Source: an uncultured Eubacterium sp. (lineage in GTDB: Bacteria; Bacillota; Clostridia; Lachnospirales; Lachnospiraceae). Taken from it: a stretch of 19,471 bases of DNA. The notes beneath the pieces were generated by a model. The model made no database searches. It was not told the origin of the DNA and worked only from the letters and a program-made list of their open reading frames with translations. Below are positions 5,518 to 14,000 of this stretch, piece by piece. A program made the position numbers and the translations under genes. Location of the stretch: NCBI GenBank assembly GCA_910580075.1, contig CAJTVR010000015.1:1-19471 (forward strand), written 5' to 3'. Within the stretch, counting starts at the first letter, position 1; each line of letters opens with the position of its first letter.

Positions 5518-6579
5518 ATGGCAAACGAAGTTAGCATTTATGACCCACGGACTATGGGGCGGGTAGTGACAAAGCTGCCGCCTGTACATACATTCTTCCG
5601 CAGCACGTTCTTCAGGAATGAGGAAACATTTGTAACAAAGGAAGTTGACGTGGACTTTGTGAAAGGGTCAAGAAAAGTTGCACCATATGTACACCCGGTT
5701 ATAGGCGGGAAGACCGTACCGAATGAGGGTTACGAAACAAAGAGATACAAGCCGCCGCTTGTTGCACCTGACACGATAACAACAATAGACGATTTACTGA
5801 ACCGCCAGCCGGGTGAAAGCATTGTATCAGGCAGGACACCTGCGGAACGTGCGGTGCTGAAAATGTCAAGTGACTTCCAGAAGTTGAAGGATATGATTGC
5901 AAGGCGTGAAGAATTGATGTGCGCCCAGTCGATTATAGGCGGCAGGATACCGATTATCGGGGAGGGATTGGACGAAGTTATTGACTTTGGCTTTACGAAC
6001 AAAGAAACAGTATCGGAAGCGGCAAAGAAATGGTCAAATGCAAAGTCTGACAAAATAGCAGATTTGGAACACTGGCATAAGCATGTACAGCAGCGCGGCT
6101 TTACAAACTGCGATATGTGCATTATGGCAGATGATGTGGCAACGGCTTTCGTCAATGATGAAAAAGTAAAGCAAATGCTTGACGTGAAGAATTACAATCT
6201 TGCAGTTATACAGCCAAAACAACTGCCGGACGGCGTAACATATATCGGGACATACCACAAGCTGGGGCTTGATATTTACACGTATAACGAATGGTATCTT
6301 GATGACTGGACAGACCCGGACCCGAAAAAGGCACAGGAAAAGCCTATGGTTCCGGACGGCACATTGATTTTGATAAGCAGCAAAGCAAACTATTCCATGT
6401 ATTACGGAGCAATCACGCTTGTAGACCCGATTACAGGAAAATTTCGCACGGTAGAGGGAAAATATGTGCCGGATATGTGGGCAAAAAGAAAGCCTGCAAG
6501 ACGGTTCCTGCAATTACAGTCTGCGCCGCTTTCCGTGCCGCATGATGTAGATAGCTGGTTTGTTGCAGAGGTAATGTAA
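5518..6579 (+). CDS. Major capsid protein (gpE-like)
   Basis: A 353-residue protein of the Phage_cap_E family (lambda gpE, 341 aa), HK97 fold. Start ATG 5518 follows AAAGGGAGGAAAG. Family features in order: SIYDPRTMGRVVTKLPPVHT (~5-24) and FFRSTFFRNEETFVTKEVDVD (~25-45), RKVAPYVHPVIGGK (~52-65), an E-loop/spine region with IDDLLNRQPGESI, GRIPIIGEGLDEVIDFGF, WHKHVQQRGFTNCDMCIMADDV, MYYGAITLVD, and a C-terminal FVAEVM. No N-terminal maturation extension is obvious, in keeping with a separate scaffold. It is the most abundant virion protein and its gene has one of the best ribosome binding sites here. TAA overlaps the next ATG (TAATG). Confidence 0.95.
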   Translation: MANEVSIYDPRTMGRVVTKLPPVHTFFRSTFFRNEETFVTKEVDVDFVKGSRKVAPYVHPVIGGKTVPNEGYETKRYKPPLVAPDTITTIDDLLNRQPGESIVSGRTPAERAVLKMSSDFQKLKDMIARREELMCAQSIIGGRIPIIGEGLDEVIDFGFTNKETVSEAAKKWSNAKSDKIADLEHWHKHVQQRGFTNCDMCIMADDVATAFVNDEKVKQMLDVKNYNLAVIQPKQLPDGVTYIGTYHKLGLDIYTYNEWYLDDWTDPDPKKAQEKPMVPDGTLILISSKANYSMYYGAITLVDPITGKFRTVEGKYVPDMWAKRKPARRFLQLQSAPLSVPHDVDSWFVAEVM

Positions 6580-6923
6580 TGGACTTCAAGACGCAAATTC
6601 TGAAAGATTTGAAAGTGTTTCACAACCCCGGAGAATTTGCAACAATGACAAGAATCTGGTATGGTGACAGCTGCTACACAGTCCCGATAGTGATTGACCA
6701 TGAAGCGGTAAAAGACAGAAAAACGCTTGTGAATGACCATGCAGAGGGGATAAACCTTGCAGAAGCACTTGTGTATGTATCTTTTGATGATTTGGGTTTT
6801 ATGCCGGAAAAAGGATGCAATATCGAGATTGAGGAAGCAGGGGTGGTCAAATTGTACGAAATCATAAAAGCAGATTATGAAGACGGGGAAATTGTGCTGG
6901 AATTGGAGGCGTTTATGGAATGA
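6579..6923 (+). CDS. Head-tail attachment protein (lambda FII-like position)
   Basis: A 114-residue protein whose ATG overlaps the capsid TAA, implying translational coupling. It is predicted as mostly beta strands, ending with a compact barrel-like stretch (KGCNIEIEEAGVVKLYEI, then DYEDGEIVLELEAFME). An early motif FHNPGEFATMTRIWYGD (~14-30) recalls FII/ATP-binding-sugar-transporter-like connector proteins, which open with an FxxxxFGxxA-type segment. In lambda, FII (117 aa) joins the filled head to the tail and lies immediately before Z. Size, fold type and position agree; the sequence link is weaker, so the call rests mainly on gene order. It shares ATGA with the next gene. Confidence 0.7.
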   Translation: MDFKTQILKDLKVFHNPGEFATMTRIWYGDSCYTVPIVIDHEAVKDRKTLVNDHAEGINLAEALVYVSFDDLGFMPEKGCNIEIEEAGVVKLYEIIKADYEDGEIVLELEAFME

Positions 6924-7480
6924 TTGAAATTTCAGAAGAAACCATTGACAGGGTAGAACAGATACTTGCCGGGGTTCCAAGAGGGGCACAAAGAGCTGTA
7001 ACAAATGCAATAAACAGGGCGTTAAGCAGCACGAAAACACAGGCTTTTAGAAAAGCCAGACAGGTATATGCTGTTAAACAGGGAGATTTATCTGGAGCAA
7101 CAGTGACAAGAGTGCAGAGGGCAAGCACAGGCGGCGTTGCAGGATATATCTCATTTTCCGGCGTGAAACTGCCGTTGTATAAATTTAATGTTTCGCCAGA
7201 TGTGCCATTGAAAAGCAAATACGTAAAGGCGGGATTAAAAAAGGGAAGCTGGACGTTATTTCAGGACGCATTTATCGCACAGATGGACAGCGGGCATATA
7301 GGCATGTTTGAAAGGGAAACAAGCAAAAGGCTTCCAATAACACAGATTATGGGGCTTTCTGGCGCACAGATGATAGGAAACAGGGAAATTATAGAAGATT
7401 TGTCAAGGGAAGCGCAGAAAAAGGTAAATGAAAGGCTTGAACACGAAATAGACCGCTTGCTGAATGGTTACGGAGGTTAG
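6920..7480 (+). CDS. Minor tail protein Z-like (tail completion)
   Basis: A 186-residue protein starting at an ATGA overlap with the previous stop. Features fit the Minor_tail_Z family: VPRGAQRAVTNAINRALSST (~19-38) and TQAFRKARQVYAVKQGDLSG (~40-59) form helices, then beta segments, then IGMFERETSKRLPITQIMG (~131-149) followed by LSGAQMIGNREI, a hallmark of Z-like proteins. Residues ~160-180 form a closing helix. Lambda gpZ (192 aa) is needed for correct tail completion and infectivity. The gene ends in TAG (7478-7480), 3 nt before the next ATG, and both genes are in the same frame. Confidence 0.85.
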   Translation: MIEISEETIDRVEQILAGVPRGAQRAVTNAINRALSSTKTQAFRKARQVYAVKQGDLSGATVTRVQRASTGGVAGYISFSGVKLPLYKFNVSPDVPLKSKYVKAGLKKGSWTLFQDAFIAQMDSGHIGMFERETSKRLPITQIMGLSGAQMIGNREIIEDLSREAQKKVNERLEHEIDRLLNGYGG

Positions 7481-7483
7481 GGA

Positions 7484-7966
7484 ATGACACCAGTAATTTT
7501 ATTAGACAATCTGGAAGAATTTGTGAAAGAAAAGACAAAAGACATAAAACTGCAGAAAAGGGTACGGAAGCCGGAGCAGGACCAGGAAAAAGAACGGGCA
7601 GCAGATGTATATAAAATGCGTCTTCCGAAAAAAGAAGACCAGACGGAAAAGGTGCCGTATATCCTGCTGCAGTTCCTGACAGGAAAAGACGGGGAAGTAC
7701 AGGAGGGAAGCAGCTGCCAGATACGCATTGTGGTTGCGGCATATGCGGAAAATGACAGCATGGGCGCATATGACGTGCTAAACGTGATTTTACGTATCAG
7801 GAGCGAACTGCAGAAAGCAGGGATTATCGGTGGATATTTTGCGCTGAAAAAGCCGCTTGAATACCTTGTGTACCCGGACAGCACACAGCCCTATTTTTTA
7901 GGGGAAATGATTACAAACTGGTCAATGCCAGAAATCAAAAGGGAGGTTGAAGCTGTATGGCAGTAA
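7484..7966 (+). CDS. Probable tail terminator / tail completion protein (lambda U position)
   Basis: A 160-residue protein starting 3 nt after the upstream TAG, with ACGGAGG (7470-7476) as ribosome binding site. The middle (KVPYILLQFLTG, then IRIVVAAYAENDSMGAYDVL) and end (PYFLGEMITNWSMPEIKRE) have the alternating strand/helix layout seen in tail terminators, which cap the tube at the head-proximal end. Residues ~19-45 are strongly charged. Gene order (capsid, FII-like, Z-like, this gene, then tail sheath) puts it exactly where lambda U lies. I recognise the context but not a named family with certainty, so the function is inferred from position and overall pattern. Confidence 0.6.
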   Translation: MTPVILLDNLEEFVKEKTKDIKLQKRVRKPEQDQEKERAADVYKMRLPKKEDQTEKVPYILLQFLTGKDGEVQEGSSCQIRIVVAAYAENDSMGAYDVLNVILRIRSELQKAGIIGGYFALKKPLEYLVYPDSTQPYFLGEMITNWSMPEIKREVEAVWQ

Positions 7967-8397
7967 AGAAAAAGGCGGAAGAAGCAGCAAACGCCACAGG
8001 AGCCGCAGAAACGGACAAAGAGGAAAAAACGGTAAATAATATGGCTGGACAGGAAAAAGCCGGAAATGGGGCAGATAGTGAAGTCACAGGCACAAATGAA
8101 ACGGGACCGGAAGCAGAAGCTGCGGAGAAAGAAGAAGTGGTGAAGCTGGCGTATATCGGACCGACATTGCCCGCTGGACAGTTAAAGTGCAATAAAATAT
8201 TTATAGGAACGGAAACTGAAATCAGGAAAGAACTGGAAGCGGTTCTGGAAAAGTACCCGCTTGTGGAGAAAATGCTTGTCCCGGCAGGCCAGATGGGAGA
8301 AAAGAAAGACAAAGCAAAGACTGCAGGAAATATCCTGCATAAATATTATGCGGACCTTGTTTCAAGTGTTGCGGGAAATGCGGCAAAGGAGGGATAA
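7957..8397 (+). CDS. Uncharacterised phage protein preceding the tail sheath
   Basis: A 146-residue protein overlapping the previous gene by 10 nt. Residues 1-58 are low complexity, almost only A, E, K, T, G and N (KKKAEEAANATGAAETDKEE), and probably disordered. From ~60 there is a folded-looking part: VVKLAYIGPTLPAGQLKCNK (~61-80), IFIGTETEIRKELEAVLEKYP, and a final helix. The YIGPT-LPAG-L segment is common in small proteins just before sheath genes of contractile Firmicute phages, but I know of no experimental role. It could be an assembly or connector accessory protein. No transmembrane segment or signal peptide is seen. Confidence 0.7.
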   Translation: MAVKKKAEEAANATGAAETDKEEKTVNNMAGQEKAGNGADSEVTGTNETGPEAEAAEKEEVVKLAYIGPTLPAGQLKCNKIFIGTETEIRKELEAVLEKYPLVEKMLVPAGQMGEKKDKAKTAGNILHKYYADLVSSVAGNAAKEG

Positions 8398-8400
8398 AAG

Positions 8401-9831
8401 ATGGCAGGTCAGATAACACACGGCGTACAGACCGGGAAGCTGACAACCAGCATTTCAACCCCGAATGTAGCGTCAAGCGGCGTGATATTTGCAGTAGGGA
8501 CAGCACCCGTGCAGATGGTAGAGGGCGGAAAGATAAATGAAGTAGTGATGGCGAACAATTACGCAGAAGCGGTGTAGAAGCTGGGCTATTCTGATGATTG
8601 GAAAAAATACAGCTTGTGTGAAGTTATATACACGGCGTTCCAGCTTTACACAACTTCACCCATTTTTCTTGTCAACGTGCTTGACCCTGCAAAACAAAAG
8701 ACCAAGAAGACACTGGCAACGGAGGTTGTGGAAAATCAGGTAAAATTACCGATTGAAGCCATTGCTGGGAGCGTAAAGGTGAATGGGCTGGAAGCAGGGA
8801 CGGACTTTGAAACATTCTATGATGATGATAACTGCATTGTGGAATTTCTTTCCGACACAACAGGAGAAGTGGAGCTGGAATACAACGAAGTAGACCCGGC
8901 ACAGATTGACAAAGATGATATTATAGGCGGTTTCAGCGTGACAACGAAAAAGTCAACGGGGCTGGAACTGATAGACAGCGTTTTTCCACGGTTCACAGAA
9001 ATACCAGATTTGATTTTGTGTCCGAATTGGTCACATGACAGTGAAGTTGCAGCGGTAATGTCTGCAAAGGCAGAAAACATAAACGGATTGTTTGAAGCTG
9101 ATGTAATTCTGGATATGGACACAACAGAAGCAGGGGTAACGTATTATTCAGACGCTATTGCGTGGAAGAAAAAGAAGAATTTTTCAAAACCGAATGAACT
9201 TGTATGCTTCCCGAAACTGGCACTGGGGGACAGACATTTCAACTTTTCCACACAGCTTGCGGGATTGATTGCGAAAGTAGACAATACAGAAGCGTGGGGC
9301 GGCGGTACGCCGTGTGAAAGTGCGTCAAACAAGTCATTGCAGGCTGACAGAATGATACTGGCTGACGGGACGGAAGTTGCACTTGACTTGCAGCAGGCAA
9401 ACTATTTGAATGACAACGGAATTATTACAGGGTTGAATTTCTACAACGGTTTTGTGAGCTGGGGGGACTGGACAGCGTGCTTTCCGGGGAACACTGACCC
9501 GGTAGACTATTTTTATTGCATTTCCCGTATGTTCAAGTGGGTTGCAAAGACAGTGACGCTTTCTTACTGGAATTACGTTGACCGCAAGCTGAACCGCAGA
9601 TTGATTGACGCTATCTTGCAGGGCGTAAATGACTGGCTGAACAGCCTGACGGCAGAAGAAAGGATACTGGGCGGGCGTGTGGAATTTAGGGAAGAAGAAA
9701 ACAGCAAAACAGCACTGATGGCAGGACACGCAAAGTTCCATATCTATCTTACGCCGCCAAGCCCGTTGTGCCTGCTGGAATATGTGCTTGAATATGATGT
9801 GTCGTATCTTTCAAGCCTGATGGCGGGATAA
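8401..9831 (+). pseudogene. Contractile tail sheath protein gene interrupted by an in-frame amber codon
   Basis: Start ATG 8401 has an ideal ribosome binding site (AAAGGAGGG, 8384-8392). The frame reads MAGQITHGVQTG to NNYAEAV, meets TAG at 8575-8577 (codon 59), then resumes in the same frame with KLGYSDDWKKYSLCE and runs to TAA at 9829-9831, 476 codons in all. Sheath features lie on both sides: VASSGVIFAVGTAPVQMVEG (~23-42), LGYSDDW and FLVNVLDPAK just after the stop, ILCPNWSHD, YFYCISRMFKWVAKTVTL, and a C-terminal YLTPPSPLCLLEYVLEYD. The sheath polymer contracts to drive the tube through the host envelope. One base change (for example CAG or GAG to TAG) explains the break. No good restart exists downstream (TTG 8614 lacks a ribosome binding site). 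Sheath identity is near certain; whether it is dead, read through or mis-sequenced is open. Confidence 0.85.
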
Positions 9832-9845
9832 AGGAGGGATAAACA

Positions 9846-10364
9846 ATGCCAAGAGTTGACGAACTTGTTGTAAATTTTGCGATATATGAAGACGCAGTGG
9901 AGTATCTGGGAATGGCAGAAGTGGAGCTGCCGGAAATAGCAGCACTGACAGAGGAAATCACAGGTGCGGGGGTTGCCGGAAATGTGGAAGCGGTTGTGAT
10001 AGGGCATTTTGAAGCAATGACACTGAAGCTGAATTTCCGAACCGTGACGGACGCTACAATCAGGCTGAATGAACCACGAATACATATGATTGATTTGAGG
10101 GCGGCGCAGCAGAGTGAGAACACGGCAACGAAAAAAATAGACATAGACGGCATGAAGTACATCATGAGAGTAAGACCAAAGAAACTTGCACCCGGAAAAG
10201 TGGGGGTTGCAACAACTGCAGACGCTTCCGGGGAATATGCAATCACGTACTATGCAATCTATAAAAACGGGGTCAAGAAAGTAGAGATTGACCAGTTGAA
10301 CTTTATTTATTACGTTGATGGCGTGGACTATCTTGCTGATGTGAGAGCTGCACTTGGAAAATAA
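9846..10364 (+). CDS. Major tail tube protein (P2 FII-like)
   Basis: A 172-residue protein 14 nt after the sheath stop with AAAGGAGGG upstream. It follows the Phage_tube family: MPRVDELVVNFAIYED with YLGMAEVELPEIAALTEEI (~20-38), GAGVAGNVEAVVIGHFEAMT (~41-60), LKLNFRTVTDATIRL, PRIHMIDLRAAQQ, and a C-terminal AIYKNGVKKVEIDQLNFIYY with VDGVDYLADVRAALGK (~150-171). Hexameric rings stack inside the sheath to form the DNA conduit. P2 FII is 172 aa, the same length. A terminator-like hairpin follows within 10 nt. The intact tube next to a broken sheath is notable. Confidence 0.94.
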   Translation: MPRVDELVVNFAIYEDAVEYLGMAEVELPEIAALTEEITGAGVAGNVEAVVIGHFEAMTLKLNFRTVTDATIRLNEPRIHMIDLRAAQQSENTATKKIDIDGMKYIMRVRPKKLAPGKVGVATTADASGEYAITYYAIYKNGVKKVEIDQLNFIYYVDGVDYLADVRAALGK

Positions 10365-10373
10365 ATGAAAAAT

Positions 10374-10401
10374 AAAAAGCAGCCGTAAAGGTTGCTTTTT
10401 T
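10374..10401 (+). terminator. Intrinsic terminator between tail tube and tail chaperone genes
   Basis: AAAAAGCAGCC (10374-10384), loop GTAAA, GGTTGCTTTTT (10390-10400): an 11-bp stem with one G-T(U) pair and a T-run to 10401. It lies 10 nt after the tube stop and 29 nt before the next start. Partial termination here would give more tube (and sheath) mRNA than chaperone and tape measure mRNA, matching virion stoichiometry. Confidence 0.8.
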
Positions 10402-10429
10402 GATACAAAAAATTAAGGAGGATATGGAC

Positions 10430-10891
10430 ATGGAAAAAGTAGAAAATATAGAAGTTACAGAGGAAATGAAGCAGCAGGAAGCGGAAATGCTGGGGGAAGA
10501 AACAGAGAGACAGCAGGAGGAAGCAAGGGAGCTGGCAGAAGCGCAGCGGACTGGCGTTGTAGATATGTCTGACAAAAAGGCAGAGAAAGAAAAGAAAAAC
10601 CAGAACTACACGCACACTTTCGGTAAACCAGTAGAAATTTTAGGTAAAAAGTATAAAACGCTTACATTCAGATTTGAAGATTTAACGGGGGCTGACATTG
10701 AAGCGGTAGAACAGGAAATGCAGGACATGGGAAAATATGCGCTTTCCCCTGAAATTTCATCTATATTCCAGAGCATGCTTGCGGCAAGGGCGGCAAGAGT
10801 GGGGTCTGATGAAATCAGGCGTTTGCCCGTTGCAGATTACATGAAAATCAAAAACAAGGCAAGGGATTTTTTAACAGGTATGGGCTACTAA
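10430..10891 (+). CDS. Tail assembly chaperone, short form (P2 E / lambda G-like)
   Basis: A 153-residue protein. ATG 10430 is preferred because AAGGAGG (10415-10421) is 8 nt away; the in-frame ATG at 10424 is too close. Residues 1-60 are highly charged (E, K, Q), a likely helical region. Residues ~62-140 form the conserved part: THTFGKPVEILGKKYKTLTF, LTGADIEAVEQEMQDMG, and IRRLPVADYMKIKNKARDFL (~126-145). It ends in GMGY and TAA at 10889. Such chaperones coat the tape measure protein before the tube polymerises around it and are not in the virion. Position between tube and tape measure genes is diagnostic. Its last codons contain the -1 slippery site that makes the longer form. Confidence 0.88.
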   Translation: MEKVENIEVTEEMKQQEAEMLGEETERQQEEARELAEAQRTGVVDMSDKKAEKEKKNQNYTHTFGKPVEILGKKYKTLTFRFEDLTGADIEAVEQEMQDMGKYALSPEISSIFQSMLAARAARVGSDEIRRLPVADYMKIKNKARDFLTGMGY

Positions 10892-11064
10892 AACAGGAGA
10901 AGCCCGCAAACTTCATACGGAAACAGGTGTATAGAATGTCAAGAGCGTCAAATACACCCGTCTATTATTTTATGCAGCTTCCTATCAGGAACCTTTACAA
11001 GTGGATTAGAAGCGCCAGTGAAGTAGAGGAAGAAGACAAAAAAGAGAGGGACCGCAAAAAATAG
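10430..11064 (+). CDS. Tail assembly chaperone, long form by programmed -1 frameshift (E+E' / GT-like)
   Basis: If the ribosome slips back one base at T TTT TTA (10867-10873), it misses the TAA at 10889 and reads 63 further codons to TAG 11062-11064, giving about 211 residues. The extension runs from NRYGLLKQEKPANF through MSRASNTPVYYFMQLPIRNL to YKWIRSASEVEEE and a basic end. The aromatic YYFMQLPIRNLYKWI core and charged tail are typical of the T half of such proteins. The frame is open from just before the slip site, has no ribosome binding site of its own, and ends 15 nt before the tape measure start. Lambda G/GT and P2 E/E+E' both need this minor product in a fixed ratio. Confidence 0.85.
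10867..10918 (+). promoter_or_regulatory. Slippery heptamer and downstream stem for -1 frameshifting
   Basis: The heptamer T TTT TTA (10867-10873) is in the correct phase of the chaperone frame (codons TTT 10868, TTA 10871) and is the same class used by HIV-1. A stem can form just downstream: GTATGGGCT (10878-10886) with AGCCC (10901-10905) and ATAC (10915-10918), the outer pairs separated by a bulge. The spacer to the stem is about 4-8 nt, suitable for stimulating slippage. Confidence 0.8.
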
Positions 11065-11079
11065 AGGGAGGTGGGGCGA

Positions 11080-14000
11080 TTGGCAGGGTCACAAAAGGAG
11101 TTTGAACTGCTTTTCAGGCTGAAAGCGTCACTGGGCAGCAATTTCAACAGCACTTTCAAAGGTGCGATTGAACAGCAGAAAAAGTTACAGGACAGCTTGA
11201 AAAACGTAAATTCCTTACAGGGAAAAGTTGACGGTTATAACAAGGCTTCAAATGCAATAAGCCAGCAGAATGAAAAGCTGGCAAGGCTGCAAACGGAACA
11301 CCAAAAGACTGCGCAGAAGATACAGACGCACCAGCAGAACGCAGAAAGGCTGCGTGCAAAGATTGAGGAAACCGGGGACGCAACCGGGGAACTGACAGCG
11401 CAGCTTGTGAGGGAAGAAAACGAAGTCCAGAAAAATACCGAAAAGCTGAAAAGAAACGAAAGCCAGATACAACGGACCCGTGCCAGTATAGAACAACAGG
11501 AACAGCAGCTTGAAAGCATGAGTGATGAACTGCGGGAAGCGGGCGTGAACACTGACAATCTGGAAGAAGCAAACGGCAGGCTGCAGAGGTCATATGAACG
11601 GCTGCAAAATTCCCGGCAGACTATACAAAGGCTGAATCAGGCACAACAAAATATAAACAAAAGCATTTCCCATACAAAGACACAGCTTGCCGGGACAGCA
11701 GGGGTTATGGCGGCGGCGGGAGCCGCAATCTATAACGGACCAGTAAAAAAGGCGGCAGAGTTCCAAGAGCAGATGTCAACAGTAAAATCCCTTATGGGTG
11801 AGGTTGGAAAAGACGAACTGCCAGCCATAACAAAAACCGCTGATGCAATGGGGCTGAAATTCAAGGAGGGTTCAAACGAATCCGAAACCGCAATGAACAT
11901 TTTGGCTGCAAAAGCAAAAGACATGGGCGCAACAACGAAATTTACGGCAAAAGAAGCCGGGGACGCTATGGAGTTTATGGCGGTTGCCGGATGGAACGCA
12001 CAGGAAGTACTTGGTGGTGTTGTAGGTATCATGAATCTTGCTGCTGCGGGCGGCACTGAATTAGGTCAGACATCCGATATTGTGACTGACAGCATAGAAA
12101 ACTTTGGACTGACAGCGGCTGACGCCTCGCATTTTGCAGATATAATGGCACAGACAATGCGGAAGTCTAACACGGACCTTTTAAAACTTGGAGAAAGTTA
12201 CAAATACGTTTCCCCGGTAGCTAAAGCAATGGGCTACAGCGTAGAAGATATAAACGTTGCTTTAGGGCTGATGGCAAACAGCGGCATAAAGGCTTCTTCC
12301 GGGGGTACGGCGTTAAGGACACTTCTGACAAATATGGCAAAACCAACAGACAACATGGCGGCTGCAATGGCTGATTTAGGAGTTTCCCTGGATGACGGAA
12401 ACGGAAACATGAAATCATTCCATGATGTCATGCTGGATTTGCGAAAAGGGTTTGGTTCGTTAAAAATACCGGAAGAAGAATTTCAGGAAAGGCTGCTAAG
12501 CCTGAACGGGGCGTTAGAGAGCGGAAACATAACACAGAAAAAATACGACAAAGCCATAATGGGGCTTATGGACAAAGCCTATGGAGCCGAGGGCGCGATA
12601 AAAGCGCAGACTGCAGCAACGCTGGCTGGAAAAGAGGGAATGTCTGGACTGCTTGCGATTGTTAATGCTTCTGATGAAACGTTTAATCAGCTGACATATG
12701 ACATAAACAACGCAAAAGGTGCGGCAGAGGAAATGGCTGGGACGAAGCTGGAAAACTTCAACGGCCAGATTACGCTTCTGCAGTCCGCATGGGACGCATT
12801 GCAGGTAGAACTTGGAGAAATGGTGCTGCCAATGCTTGCTAAAGCAGCAAAGGGAATAACAGACGTAATAGGAAAAGTAACAGATTTTGTGCGGGCAAAC
12901 CCGGAAGTGGTCAAAACAGTAGCTAAAGCAGCCGCAGGGTTCGGGGCGTTCCGTGTGGCAATGCTGTCATTGAAACTGGCAGGTTTAATCGGCGCAAAAG
13001 GCATAGTGCAGATTCTTATGAACCTGCTTGGGCTGCGTATAGGTTTTCTGGAAAGCGCGGCAGCAGGAAACAGGTTTGCGGCAAAGCTGCTGGGGCTGGG
13101 TGCGAAACTGGCAGGCTTTGGGACAGAAATAAAAGGCATAGGGACTGGCGTGCTGGCTTTTATGGGAAAAATAGCAGGTGCTTTGCTGGGGCCGTTTTTG
13201 CGTCCTTTTGCAGTGATTGGTGCGAAGTTGGGGACGTTATCTGCACCGATTGGAAGCCTGCTGAAAACGGCACTGGGACCGCTGGGCGGCATTGCAGGAA
13301 AGTTCCTGCCGATAATCGGGGTCATTACAACAATCATTGCAGTAGTACAGATACTGCGGAAAAACTTTGATAAAGTCCGTGAAGCAGTAGGGAACATCTT
13401 TGGAGAAAAAGGGCTTGAAATCTTTGACAAAATCGTTGCTGTCATAACGAATGTCGGGGAAAAAATAAAAGGCGTTTTTTCTGATGGGAACATAGGCGCA
13501 GCACGGGACAAAATAAATGAAATCTTTGGGGAAAAAGGCGTTGCGGTTTTTGATACATTTGCAGGCGTTTTCCAAAAGATTGTAACAGCAGCGGGTCAGT
13601 TTGTAGACTTTGTAACAACACATATCGTTCCGGTTGTAGAGCAGGTATTTAATGTACTGATAACAAGCGTTATTCCGGGAATCATTAGCGGCATACAGGC
13701 AGCAGCCCCGGTGGTAATGCAGATTTTTCAGGCAATGGCAGACTTTATAGCGGGAATTATCCCGGTTATCGGAAGTTTTGCAGCAGGGCTGATGCCTGTT
13801 ATCAGCCAGATTATATCGTTTATACAGACAAATGTGCTGCCGGTTATAGGAAGTGTTTTTAACTTTATTGTATCAGCGGTACTCCCGGCAATCGCAAGCG
13901 GCGTACAGCAGTTAGGTTCAATCATAACAACGGTTCTTTCGGCAGTGGTTCCAGTAGTGCAGACAGTTTTTACTGCGATATGGGGGATTATACAGCCAAT

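Noticed and set aside
8614..9831. Restart of the sheath at TTG 8614 as a functional shorter gene
   Set aside because: No Shine-Dalgarno before it, and it would drop the conserved N-terminal part including LGYSDDW.
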